From assembly GCF_036320965.1 (NCBI RefSeq), contig NC_092241.1, positions 8,974,569 through 9,038,568 of the forward strand: a stretch of 64,000 bases of DNA, read 5' to 3'. The notes below the pieces were generated by a model. That model was not told the DNA's origin, did not search any database, and worked only from the letters and a program-made list of their open reading frames with translations. Position numbers and translations under genes: made by a program. Shown one piece after another: positions 44,537 through 56,790 of this stretch; positions within the stretch are counted from its first letter, which is position 1, and the number at the start of each line of letters is the position of its first letter. This stretch comes from Panulirus ornatus (lineage: Eukaryota; Arthropoda; Malacostraca; Decapoda; Palinuridae).

Positions 44537-44740
44537 CGTGCTGTCAGTGGATTGAAGCAAGGCATGTGAAGCGTCTGGGGTAAACCATGGAAAGCTGTGT
44601 AGGTATGTATATTTGCGTGTGTGGACGTGTGTATGTACATGTGTATGGGGGGGGGGGGTTGGGCCATTTCTTTCGTCTGTTTCCTTGCGCTACCTCGCAA
44701 ACGCGGGAGACAGCGACAAAGTATAAAAAAAAAAAAAAAA
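43204..44740 (+). mobile_element. 5'-truncated LINE insertion with intact 3' end
   Basis: About 1.54 kb: partial reverse-transcriptase frame, a 3' UTR (44537-44725) with a G-run at 44647-44658, the tail GCGCTACCTCGCAAACGCGG, and a 17-base A-run at 44724-44740. An 8-bp target duplication flanks it. Intact frame and pure A-tail suggest a young insertion. It lies in what would be an intron of the HAD-like gene. Confidence 0.9.
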
Positions 44741-44748
44741 ATGAAATT
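44741..44748 (+). repeat. target-site duplication, right copy
   Basis: ATGAAATT directly after the poly-A tail. Confidence 0.75.
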
Positions 44749-44781
44749 ACCAGTGATGATATGTAAACAGTATGCATTGGT

Positions 44782-45417
44782 TGTTTTGTTGACTAGTCAG
44801 CACATGTTGGTTTCATGATATTGTTTTGGCGCTTGAATTAGTGAATTTTCTTATCCAGAAAACGACATATTTTGCAAGTGGCAAATAGCATTTCCTACGA
44901 GTGAGAAGATTAATTGTGCAGAGTCCACAGGGGATCACAGGAGGGTACATACCTATCTCCATCTAGAAAACGCAGGAAACTGTTAAGGTAAAACTGTTAT
45001 GCCAGTCAGCCTTACCTACATGCCAACTTAGGGCTGTCAACATAACACAAAAGAAAATATAATGTCAAATATAAACTAGTCATTAAAAAGAATTAACATA
45101 TGTCACCACTAAATGATTTTAAATAGAAATTTTTCTTAGCATCAAAAACTGGTATATTTTCATTGCTAGGGAAGTTTAATAAGGTTTTCATGGGTTCTAT
45201 TGATGTATATATTTTCACTTAGCTTTTCATGAATCATTCAAATTTTCAGTATTCTTCATAACACCTCTTTACTGCTGTATTCATCATCGAAGAAAGAAAA
45301 ATTGGGGGCAATCTCGTTCCATTTAAAAAACACAAAATACAATACTGTGCTTTTAGTCACCTTCTGCGACACGCAGGGAATACGTGGAAAGTATTCTTTC
45401 TCCCCTATCCCCAGGGA
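44782..45417. repeat. duplicated segment B, first copy
   Basis: About 636 bp, repeated at 45518-46153 with a constant offset of 736 and about half a dozen substitutions. Its right end (45350-45417) is the 5' part of the SINE-like family in minus orientation (ACACGCAGGGAATACGTGG). Confidence 0.95.
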
Positions 45418-45487
45418 TGATATATATATATATAATATATATATATATATAATATATATATATATATATTATATATATATATATATA

Positions 45488-45517
<30 letters not shown>
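45418..45517. repeat. (AT)n and poly-T junction
   Basis: AT dinucleotides with TATATTATATA switches, then about 17 T, joining the two copies of segment B. Confidence 0.9.
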
Positions 45518-45518
<1 letters not shown>

Positions 45519-46153
45519 GTTTTGTTGACTAGTCAGCACATGTTGGTTTCATGATATTGTTTTGGCGCTTGAATTAGTGAATTTTCCTATCCAGAAAACG
45601 ACATATTTTGCAAGTGGCAAATAGCATTTCCTACGAGTGAGAAGATTAATTGTGCAGAGTCCACAGGGGATCACAGGAGGGTACATACCTATCTCCATCT
45701 AGAAAACTTAGGAAACTGTTAAGGTAAAACTGTTATGCCAGTCAGCCTTACCTACATGCCAACTTAGGGCTGTCAACATAACACAAAAGAAAATATAATG
45801 TCAAATATAAACTAGTCATTAAAAAGAATTAACATATGTCACCACTAAATGATTTTAAATAGAAATTTTTCTTAGCATCAAAAACTGGTATATTTTCATT
45901 GCTAGGGAAGTTTAATAAGGTTTTCATGGGTTCTATTGATGTATATATTTTCACTTAGCTTTTCATGAATCATTCAAATTTTCAGTATTCTTCATAACAC
46001 CTCTTTACTGCTGTATTCATCATCGAAGAAAGAAAAATTGGGGGCAATCTCGTTCCATTTAAAAAACACAAAATACAATACTGTGCTTTTAGTCACCTTC
46101 TGCAACACGCAGGGAATACGTAGGAAGTATTCTTTCTCCCCTATCCCCAGGGA
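45518..46153. repeat. duplicated segment B, second copy
   Basis: Differs from 44782-45417 by, for example, TCCTATCC for TCTTATCC, AAAACTTAGG for AAAACGCAGG, and TGCAACACG for TGCGACACG. Confidence 0.95.
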
Positions 46154-46220
46154 TATATATATATATATTATATATATATATATTATATATTATATATATA
46201 TATATTATATATATATATAT
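46154..46220. repeat. (AT)n junction
   Basis: AT-rich tract joining segment B' to the poly-T that begins segment A'. Confidence 0.9.
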
Positions 46221-46895
46221 TTTTTTTTTTTTTTGTTATCTTTGCTTGAGATATTCACCGTTATCTTACCAGTCTCGGTAATTTACCATTCTCTACAGCT
46301 GCCCATATCCTGAGTAAGCGCCTGTCTCGGCAAGGTTGTTTGAATAAAGCTTATGTCTTTCTTTGAAAGTATGTGGTAGGAAGCCACCATCCATTGGTGC
46401 TACTTCAGCAGGGTTGGTGAAGACTCCTTAGTAAGCTAGCACTTTAGTGGCTGTCATTTTTCACCCCTTCGGCCCAGTTTGCGGTCTTATCTTTCAATTT
46501 TACCACAACACAGGCACCTGACACGTAGTTCACAAACATTCAACCTCATATTAAATATGATACATGAGAATACGGAACTCACATCCCTCTTAAATCTTGG
46601 TTTTCCTCTTGGTGATGCAACGCGCTGTAAGGAAAATGTCTTAAGGAATCTCTCTCAAGTCTTATAATATTATAAGTTTAGCTGGGAGATAAACTATGAC
46701 TTATAATTCAAATCGCAACGCGCTAGATGTGCAATTCTGGCAAAATTCTATTCTAGGTATGTAGGTACTTTCTCAGAAGTTGAGCAAATTTGTGACACAT
46801 CTTGCCTCCTAAGTTCATATAATGCCACGTTTATGTGATAATTATTAACTGATAAATGAAAAAAGTGTATCTTCCACTTGTTCATGAGTTATATA
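46221..46895. repeat. duplicated segment A, second copy
   Basis: Near-identical to 40722-41396, with small differences such as TTTGCTTGAG for TTTGCTTTGAG and GTTTGAATAAAG for GTTAAATAAAG. It stops at GTTATATATA, where the original continues TTATTCATG. Confidence 0.95.
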
Positions 46896-47131
46896 TATAT
46901 TATATATATATATATTATATATATATATATATAATATATATATATATATATAATATATATATATATATTATATATTATATATATATATATATATAATATA
47001 TATATATATAATATATATATATATAATATATATATATATAATATATATATATATAATATATATATATATATTATATATATATATATAATATATATATATA
47101 TAATATATATATATATAATATATATATATAT
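46896..47131. repeat. (AT)n tract with repeated phase switches
   Basis: About 236 bases of AT with regularly spaced TATAATATA or TATTATATA switches, giving many short palindromes. It joins segment A' to a truncated LINE end. Confidence 0.93.
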
Positions 47132-47632
47132 AAGTAAGTAACGTAAGGGTAAGAGAGATGTGTGGAAATAAAAAGAGCGTGGTTGAGAGAGCAGAAGAGG
47201 GTGTTTTGAAATGGTTTGGCCACATCGAGAGATTGAGTGAGGAAAGATTGACAAAGAAGATACATGTGTCAGAGATGGTGGGAATGAGAAGTGGGAGATC
47301 AAACTTGAGGTGGAAGGATGGAGTGAAAAAGATTTTGTGTGATCGGGGCCTGAACATGCAGGAGGGTGAAAGGAGGGCAAGAAATAGAGTGAATTGGAGT
47401 CATGTGGTATACAGGGGTTGACGTGCTGTCAGTGGATTGAATCAAGGCATGTGAAGCGTCTGGGGTAAACCATGGAAAGCTGTGTAGGTATGTATATTTG
47501 CGTGTCTGGATGTGTGTATGTGCATGTGTATGGGGGGGGGGGGTTGGGCCATTTCTTTCGTCTGTTTCGTTGCACTACCTCACTAATGCGGGAGACTGCC
47601 ACAAAGTATAATGAATATAAATAAATCATTGT
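47132..47632 (+). mobile_element. LINE 3' fragment, diverged copy
   Basis: Begins abruptly inside the reverse-transcriptase C-terminus (AAGTAACGTAAGGGTAAGAG) and continues through stop, 3' UTR and tail. It differs from the 43.2-kb copy at many sites (for example ATCGAGAGATTGAG for ATGGAGAGAATGAG), so it is a separate insertion and not a duplicate of it. The residual 87-codon frame is 47158-47421. Confidence 0.88.
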
Positions 47633-50401
47633 CTATGCTTGAAAAGGTGGTTACTGAAAAAGATTAGATAAAAGAACTTCTATAATGACTGTGTGAGTAC
47701 TATGAAATCTGATCATCAGATGTGTATGACTCAGGTCAATTTTTGTTTTCTGGCATTTTCTATTGTCTGACAATGGCCAGGTCCCATTTACTGAATTAAA
47801 GAAGTACATCCTGTACTATCTGTCATCAGTTGCTGATGATACAGCTTTTCCTCAAGCAGGAGGATCTGGTAACACCTTACCCATGTTGTTAATCATCACA
47901 TTCCATTCAAAATAATGTTATTGATATCAGCCAGGTAGAACAATGAACCCACGCTTCTTGGAATTATTGTTATTATCAATCCCTGTGACCCCTATTTTGG
48001 GGTCCCTGCAGCTTTAAGGGTGCACTACATGCTGGAGGAAAGAGATGATATAATGTTAGAGTACATGTTTATTTGTGGTTGATATGTAAAGACATTTTAT
48101 GGCAAGTGAATATGGCATTCATGAAGCAGTTATAGGTATTTTAGTTATTATGTCTATGTCTCTGATGCTTATTCCCTCCGGGAACTCAAGGGGTGCTCAC
48201 GACAAAAGTGTCACCTCTTATCTGTCTTTACATGCCTCCCTCACATACATGTGAATTATTACATAGAAAAGGTACTGTATATATGTGTTTATAATTCTGC
48301 ATTGTGTATAGGTCAACCCTTGATTTTTGGCCAAGAAATCATTGGTTTATGATATGCATCATGTTTACTTGGACCCAAGTTTTTAAGAGTAATAGAACAA
48401 CATATTAATGTGATAAGCTACATACTTTATGGCATATAAAAGTTTGGAAAGTCCTCACTAAAAGACAGTCTACATCCTATAAACAGGTTTGCTGAGCCTG
48501 AAACACCAAGCACTGAAGGCAAATTGTTTACCATTTATTATTAGGGCACTTTACACTGAAATGCGGGTAGTTTCAGCAAAAATATTGTTTATTTCCATTC
48601 AGGTATTTATTCAGGTCAATTGGGATAGAATATTATTGTAATACAAATTTTTTTTCAACTGAAAAGCATTCGAAAAGCAATTACAGTAACATCATTTGAA
48701 CAATGAAAGAAAGCTAAAGTCGATTGTTTTCATGATTTTATCCCACTTTTCACTGTAATTTGTATGTCATTTCAGCAAAAATATTACATTTCCGTGAATG
48801 TCTTACATCAAGCACAGTATGGCTGTAATATTATTGTAATATAACTGTATTTTAACCAAAAACTATTTAAAAATCAAGTAACACCTCTTGAACATCATAA
48901 GGCTAGGTAGTCTTTTGTTTTCATGTATTTTTCCTATTTTACATAGAAATACATCACATTTCATCAAAACTATTTTTTGTTTGAGAATACATTCATTCAG
49001 GTACAGTTAAGATATACTTTTGATGTAACAGGTTTTTAACTATAAACGATTAGAAAAACATGTACCGTCTAGCTGATACAGCAGAGTCCTGGTCGCTGAG
49101 GCTTTGCTTTAGCATTGGCCCTTCCTGAGCAGCCTTTAATTTAGCCTTCTGTAAGTTGAGCTTCATCTGCTGAAGGTACTGCATAGCTTTTCATTACTAA
49201 TTTGTACATATTTTCTGTTTTCATTGTTTACTGGAAGTAACTGGTAAATATTTTTCATGCCTGAAGCTAAAAGATGTTCCTAGTCTTTCCCTTCATGCAC
49301 TGATTTCAACCTAACAAAATATTACCCATGTGTAGGTTGACCCCTGATTTTTTTGCTTAAAATTTTTTATTTTAAAAACGAACTATACACAAATACATAT
49401 TGTATCTGTAAATTTTTGCAAGAGAAATAAATCTATAGAATGTGATTTTATTTGTATCACCTTCGTATAGATTTCTCTTTTTCATAGCTGGCTCCTGTGT
49501 ATGGAACTCACCATACATACAGATAGAATGATAAAGTTAGGAACTAGAATTGTTATGTATATACAGGAGTATTTAATTGACAAATCTTTTTAGTTGTGAT
49601 ATTGAAAATCCATCATCTTTTCGGGACACAGATTTCTGGTGGACACAATATGGACGTAGTTTGAGTTATCAGGACTGTCATAGTCAAATATGAAAGATAG
49701 GCCAAATCTTTCAAGTCCAGGTCAAATACCTCGAAAATTAGACATAAATCCAAATAAGACCTAAGCATGCTGTAGATCTGATAGTTTACTTTTTTGAATT
49801 GTAATGTTGGCTCATATTGATACACTGGATTTTGAGCCACAAATTGTCATCAGAGACTTTTTAAGAAATACTGCATGTACCTTTTGATTTATTTATCTCT
49901 TTACTGAAAATGCAGAAGCTAGATATTTACAGATGTCCATAATTATTTTATGATACTGAACTATGTTGAGCTTGAGATTTTAGGTTAAATTTTCTTGTCA
50001 TAAGTTTTGTACTTCAGATGATGCTTACCAATTGTTACCACAGAACTTGTGATATTGTTACCCTGTCTTGTATTGTGGAGAATGATGTGTAGTAATTATA
50101 TATCCATTAGTGCTGTACTTTGTTGGCACTTTGGCTTTGCACCAAGAACCTTGAGATGTGAGTGTAAGTTTTCATATGCTTGTAGATTTATGCTAATAAC
50201 TGCTATGTACTGTGTGTAGCACTGTCACGTTCATCACTGAGGATTTTTTTTTTTTTACTGTTGTAGGAATTTCTGCCCCCTCCCCCCTCTTCTCTTTTTT
50301 GTTGACTGATTAGGCCTCTTATTGTGGGTTCCATGGTTGTAACTAGATTGGCTCTTATATTAATTGTGTAAGTTGCTTACAATATTGCCATTTCCTTATA
50401 G
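47633..50401. other. AT-rich single-copy interval
   Basis: No gene recognised. Probably intronic or intergenic. It has scattered poly-T and two similar stretches with TTTCAGCAAAAATATT (about 48573 and 48773) that may be an old duplication. Confidence 0.45.
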
Positions 50402-50486
50402 ATACAGCTAAACTAAGGAAAAGGGATTTCTCCATAGACTTCTTCAGTGAAGAGGATGATAATCAAGTAGAGACGCAATATGAAAG
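50402..50486 (+). CDS. possible small internal exon, unidentified
   Basis: TTTCCTTATAG precedes and GTAATT follows. One frame is fully open through 27 codons (TAKLRKRDFSIDFF, then an acidic SEEDDNQVE stretch), entered with one base from a previous exon and leaving two. That entry phase does not match the HAD-like exon at 42547. Product unknown; it could be a chance open stretch. Confidence 0.25.
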
Positions 50487-51090
50487 GTAATTTAACACGA
50501 AAAGTTGGGTTGGCCATTCTCTGTATTTGTGTATTTCTCAGGCTTTTTGTCTTCCCACACTGTGTATAAGGATTTCTTCACGGTTGTTGTTCTCTTTGTC
50601 TTCTACTATTTTTTTTATTTCTTTACCCAGTTCCTTATGTTGGAATTTTGCTATCTTCATTGGGTCTGCAGGGCTTATCAGATAAACTCATGGCTTGAAG
50701 TGCTTTTTTTTTTTTTTTTGTAATATTTGTTGCTTTAGTCTCTGTCAGTGTCTTTTAAGCTGTTTTTTTTTTACTTTGCGTATGGAAAGAAGATGACTCA
50801 TCCTTAACAGCTAGTAAGCTGGTCTCCTCCTTTATTTAATCTTACAAATTTCTCATTGATTTTTTTTTTATGTAATATTTTTGTGGGTAGGCAGTGTTTT
50901 GTTCATAGTTTTGAAGATTAGTTTATATTATTTTCTTATTGCTTTCTGTAAAGGTAATATTAGGTGGCAATAATGTATGCAGACTGATTCCTTATAAATT
51001 GTTATTTATGTTGTCTCTGATTGACAGAAGATTGATATATGAGAGCACTTTATTTGAGTATTGATGATTATATAATTGGAACTGATGTGG

Positions 51091-51545
51091 TATACCAGGG
51101 TTGACGTGCTGTCAGTGGATTGAACCAGAGCATGTAAAGCATCTGGGGTAAACCATGGAATATTCTGTGGGGCCTGGATGTGGAAAGGGAGCTGTGGTTT
51201 TAGTGCATTACGTATGACAGCTAGAGACTGAGTGTGAATGAATGTGGCCTTTGTTGTTTGCCTAGCACTACCTAACACACATGCAGGGGAAGGGGGTACC
51301 ATTTCATGTGTGGCGGGGTGGTGGCGGGAATGGAGGAAGGCAGCATGTATGAATATGTACATGTGTATATATGTATTTGTCTTTGTATGTATATGTGTGT
51401 ATACGTTGAAATGTATATGTGCGTGTGTGGGCGTTTATTTATATATACGTGTATGTGGGGGATTGGGACATTCTTTCATCTGTTTCCTTGCACTACCTCG
51501 CTAACACGGGAAACAGTGACAAAGTATAATGAAATATAAATAATA
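51091..51545 (+). mobile_element. LINE 3' UTR/tail copy
   Basis: Starts at GGTATACCAGGGTTGACGTG, which is the stop codon region of the LINE, and runs through ATGACAGCTAGAGACTG to GCACTACCTCGCTAACACGG and an A-rich end. No reverse-transcriptase sequence remains. 51546-52567 beyond it shows no gene. Confidence 0.85.
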
Positions 51546-52567
51546 AATAATCTTTTGTACAAGTGTATCTTAGTTTTCCCATTTTTTTACTTTTTTAGTT
51601 TGGATAGTGTTGCTTTACATTTTCAACTGTTTTAGTTTGTCTTATGTATCTTTTTTTATGTGCAAGATAGCTCTAATCCCCATATGGATTTGAGTTATAT
51701 CAGTATTCTGAGAATGTAATAATTTAAGACATGCTGGTGTGTTTTGATCTTCCATCCCTTTTCATAAATCTAAGGCAATTGTCTTTTTGTTTCATCATGG
51801 CATTTGATCATCTACAGCCTCTACTGTTTTACTGTTTATGCTATATTTTAAGCATACATTCTGAAGTTATCTGTAGGGTGTGTTGTTGGCATATATGATA
51901 GATAGATAGAGACAACTTCCCTCTGTGAAGCTTGTTTTTAAAGAAGTCCAAATGGGAAGATGCTCTTTTGTAGCATTTTTTATATATTTTATCTATTGGT
52001 TTAACTTCGCTCTCTGTTGTCCAAATAATTTTTTCAAATTTTGTAAGGGTTTTGATAGTTTATGGTCAATTACAGGTTGATTATCCCTTATCTGAAATGC
52101 CGGAGATTATCAGGTTTTCGATTTCTTCGGATTTTTTTATATTTGCATATACATAATGGGATATCTTGGGGATGGGACCCAAGTATAAACTCAAAATCCA
52201 TTTATGTTTCATATACCCCTTATAAACATAGCCTGAAGTAATTTATATATGTCATGTTGTCTCTCAGAAAGTGTCAGGTTTAGGAGCATTTCAGATTTTT
52301 GGATTAGAGATGCTCAACCTTTATCATGAATATTCATAAGTACCTTCCAAACTTTATCAAACTTTTTTGCTATATCTTTAGGTGATCGTGTGGTGTACTG
52401 TCTTTGTTTATTGTTGCATTGATATTCATATGTAAGTATGGGCATTATCTGCTGTGGTGTTGCTTTTTGTGTAAATCTACATCGTTTAAGGTTGTAGAAG
52501 TTATTATTGGAGGGAAAGAGGTCTTCAATGTAATATTTTCTCAAGAATTGTAACTGGCATTTCAAAG

Positions 52568-52980
52568 AGTTGTTCAGGCTTTGGATGAAAGTGATTATCT
52601 AGCTTATGATCATTGTCTTGAGGAGCCAGTTACTAAGGATGCACTGAAGATGCGGATCAGAGCACTCAGAACCATCACCAACTACTTAGTAACCATAAGC
52701 ATTCAGTGTCTGCACAATGAAACAAAGATACTCTATATAAAGTTCCACCTCAACATGCTGGGATCCTGATTCTGTGCAGCTATATCAACCTCCTCCCATC
52801 TGGTCCACTTCATAACTGCTCATCCCACCCTTATACTACAACCACGGATCCCAACATCTCCAGCAGGCATCACCTTGACAGAATTCAGCCACATAGAAAT
52901 GACTAATCAAACACTGGACATATCCTCCCAACCCAGTATTGAACTCCCACCAGGTGTGCACCCATCTGAAACTGTTCATT
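52568..52980 (+). pseudogene. probable remnant of a second retroelement family
   Basis: The frame 52581-52769 contains KDALKMRIRALRTITNYLV and stops after 62 codons. Its wording and the Pro/Thr-rich sequence after it resemble the C-terminal region of Jockey-like retroelement proteins. The match is by eye and weak. Confidence 0.3.
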
Positions 52981-53768
52981 ACTTACTTGATCAAACCACC
53001 TCACACCACATATTGTCCTCAAACATTTCATTTCCAACACATCCACCCACCTCCACACAACCCTATCTATAGCCCATGCTCACAACCATATAACATTTTT
53101 GGAACCACTGTTCCTTCAAACATACCCATTTTTGCTCTGAGACAACAAATCAGCCACCAGCGCTGTATCATCAACGAACAACGACTGACTCACTTCCCAA
53201 GCCTTCTCATCCACAAGAGACTTCATACTTGCCCCTCTCTCCAAAACCCATGCATTCACCTCCCTAACCACCCCATCCATAAACAAATTAAACAACCATG
53301 GTGACATCACGCATCCCTGCCACAAACTGACGTTCACTGGGAACCAATCACTTTCCTTCTCCTACTCATACACATGCTGTACATCCTTGGTAAAAACTTT
53401 TCACTGCTTTTAGCAACTTGACTCCCACATTATATACTCTTAATACCTCCCACAAAGCATCTCTAGCAACCTTATCATATGCCTTCTCCAGATCCATAAC
53501 TGCTACCTGCACTGTATCATCAGTGAACAACAACTGACTCACTTCCCAAGCCCTCTCATCCACAACAGACTTGCTCCTCTCTCCAAAACTCTTGCATTTA
53601 CCTCCTTAACCACCCCATCCATAAACAAATTAAACATCCACGGTGACATCACACACCCCTGTCACAAACCGACTTTCATTGAGAACCAATCACTTTCCTC
53701 TCTTCCTACTCATATACTTGCCTTACATCCTTGGTAAAAACTTTTCACTGCTTCCAGCAACAATATTT
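52981..53768 (-). mobile_element. rearranged LINE relic with an internal duplication
   Basis: Minus strand, fragments of the same reverse transcriptase. The segment around FADD, GCVMSPWLFNLFMDGVV and the motif-B region appears twice (about 53153-53415 and 53505-53768). Between them lies the MDLEKAYDKV region (motif A). The C-terminal stretch (52981-53145) is joined out of order by a deletion. No copy is intact. Confidence 0.8.
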
Positions 53769-56760
53769 GTTTGCTGCTTAAGTTGCCAGACAGTTTAGGG
53801 ATTGCTTTGTCATTCATCATTGCCCTTCTCCTACAGAAATCTCACTTTGATTTGCAACTTAACCTTGGTCATAAGTTGAAAATTTTAGATCATGTACTCA
53901 TGAAACTTTGTGCATTTGTTTCATGTCATCTAAAGAATTGAGTTGCCTGAGGCCTGAACTCTAATTTAGATTTTGCCTGCATTAGACTCATTATAGAAAT
54001 ATTTTACCTAAAACTTAACTTGGATTCTAACTTGAAGAAAATTCCACTTGACCATGGAGATTCTACTGATTTCTTTTTTATTTTCCAAAAGCTATTACTA
54101 ATACTCCTTATTTCACTCCCAATAAGTATGCTGCACTGCAGGTGGCACATATTATAGATTTATTATATTGTCATTTACACCAATTATTATAGCTGACCTT
54201 GTTTCTAGCTTGTATTTCAGTATTCTGACTAAGCTGCAGTGTCTGCAGAAAACCTTGTCTGCCATCCCATACATTTACATTTTCATGGGTGATGTCACAC
54301 TTAATTTTACTACTTTATGACCTCTCCTTTGGCCTTGATTACCATCTGCAGATACCTGTTTTGGGTCCATATGATCTTGATATGATTGAGGCAAGGCACT
54401 GATTAGATGTGCATTTTAAGCACTCATTACACCTAGAAATATCAAGTGTGACCAGATTATTTGCTTCCTGGAAGGATTCTGGCTTTCTTCTCCCTTGAAA
54501 GGTAAGAGCTAATCATATTGAAGCACAGGTGGAAGAAATACAGTGCCCAGAAGTGAAATTCCCAAAATGAAGTGTCATTCATGATTTGAAAGAACATAGT
54601 TCCCTCAAGGTTGCCTGAGGCACACTAAGGCAGGTTGGCTGGTTGCTGGTGTTCACACTGTTAGAAAAACTAGTCTAAGCAACCTGTTGTACAGTGATTT
54701 CACATTGATAGCTTCGTATGCTTGTGCCCACAATAAACCCTAGACGTTTATCACTTTGAAAATGTATTGGGGGACAAGTATTTTTGCAGACACTGTAGTT
54801 TAGTGTTTAACTTGAACAGTTTCATTTTAGCCTTTAAACTAGTTCATCCTTTCAGCACTCTTCACTTAGGCTTTGGTTGCTTTCAGATTTGAAAATATTA
54901 TCTTTGTAACTTTGTTTTCTGATTTCCTCTGCAAGGTTGTCATCTCATTTTTTTTTTTTGTGTGTGTGTGTGTTTTTATCTTCAGCTGTGATTCTTTGCT
55001 TAAGTGGCCCTATTGCATAAGTGAAGATACTGCATTTTCAACTTGTTGTTCAGTTGTGTTTCCTTGACCTTATGTATCTAAGTAAAAGCTTTTTGATTAC
55101 CCTGTTTTTTCTTAATTTAGCTGCATGTTGACCTCTTGTTTTATTAATCACACGCCCTCCCTTGGCAGATTTATTTTCTCTCATGGGCTTTGCATGTTAT
55201 GCATCTGATCCCTTTGCCCATCTGTAATATCCATGAACTTAGCAAATTAGCCTTACCTGGAAATCCACTTAGCATTAAGTGTGATAGTGAAATTGCTCCA
55301 TGTTACTGATATAATTTGGTAGATGAGATTTGTGTCTTCACCTCTTCATTTTCACTGGTATTCCTGGTTGGAGGCAGCGGTCACTGAAAAGAAAATTTTG
55401 CAAATTTCTTTTGAGTTTCCACCCCCAAAGATGTGATACAGTGATTTATATTTGCATAAATTTGATTATTGTGTCTGTTTTGTACAGCTTAGGGAGAATT
55501 TTACAATTATTTGGCCTGATTCCTGAAACTTCCTTTACATATGACAAGATATTACCATTAGGCAGGGCCAGCATATTTGCTAGTTGCAGGGAAATATAGA
55601 GTTATGTGTACAGCTTGTCCCAATCTTTAGTTTGAATTTGCATATATTATCTGTCATTAAATAATGTTGCTGAAAGACAGGCTAACAAAATAGTCACCCA
55701 ATGGATAATAAAGGCCAAACACTATAAACTACCTTCATTGTCACATTTTCATTGTGATTATTGCATCTAGATTCCGCTAAGTACAACTCCCATGTCTATT
55801 TCATCTTCTCATCCTGCAGTTGAAGATTTTAGGTTTAACACTACTGTGGGAACCTTACATTCATATAAACAGAATATGTTCAGAAAAGTATGGTGATTTT
55901 AAACTGAAAAGTAAGAATCTTTCTGTTGTGATCTCAGTTATCCTACATACTGCACAGAGATTTGTATGGTACCATTGCTCTAATGTTCATTGTCATTATG
56001 AGCCTGTGTAACCACAAGAATTCAAACCAGATTTTAGTATGCTGCAATTGATTACACCCCTCATTTTTTTCATATATTATTGTATTTTTTTAGTCTCGAT
56101 GATACCATTGCTGCTCCCTCCCACTAAGTGGGTATGTGAATAGACTTCCAGTCCCTTCTAATTCTGCAAACATAAACAATAAGTAAGATGACAATAGAAA
56201 AGTATATGAGAAGGAAAGAATAAAACCTCAGACATAATGGCTATATATGTCAGACAGATTGTTGTGTTGAGAGAGAGATTGTTGTGTCAAGTGTGTCATA
56301 TTGTTCATAAGGAGGTTGCAGTGTCTTGAGTTTTCCTGTATGTGATGAACTATTGATTCACAGTAGAACGTTGTGCTGGTTGCCACCACTATCTTCCATA
56401 GCTCCTTTATTGTGGAGGATCACCAGCATGTGCCTAAGCATGAGATCCTATATTATTCAGAATAAGTCCTTCTCCTGAAGATTACAAGAAATAATTTTTC
56501 AGCAGGTGTCTCTTTTAACAAACTTATTTTTTCTTTATCAGGATTAGATAAACATGATAAAGATGTATTAATTCCTTTAATAATGAGAGTACTGTAACTG
56601 TAGGTGGGAGTATCTTGATTTGTTCATGTTTTTAGTTTTTTTTTTCTATTGTATGAGCAAATTGTAGGATTTTTCTGTTTGAGTGAAGGTGATGGAATGC
56701 TGTATACACCAAGAAAATGGTCATAGTTGAATGTTACGTAAAAATTCATTTGCTTTTCAG
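53769..56760. other. AT-rich interval upstream of neurochondrin
   Basis: No supported gene. It must contain the promoter and upstream noncoding exon(s) of neurochondrin, but I cannot place them. Open frames at 54873 and 55330 have no coding features. Confidence 0.4.
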
Positions 56761-56790
56761 TTTGTACAAAGCCGTGACTAATTGGAAAAT
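56761..56790 (+). other. 5' UTR portion of the neurochondrin coding exon
   Basis: TTTGCTTTTCAG ending at 56760 is a strong acceptor 30 bases before the start codon, so the mRNA probably has at least one upstream noncoding exon. TAA at 56779-56781 is in frame with the start and closes any upstream extension. Confidence 0.6.
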
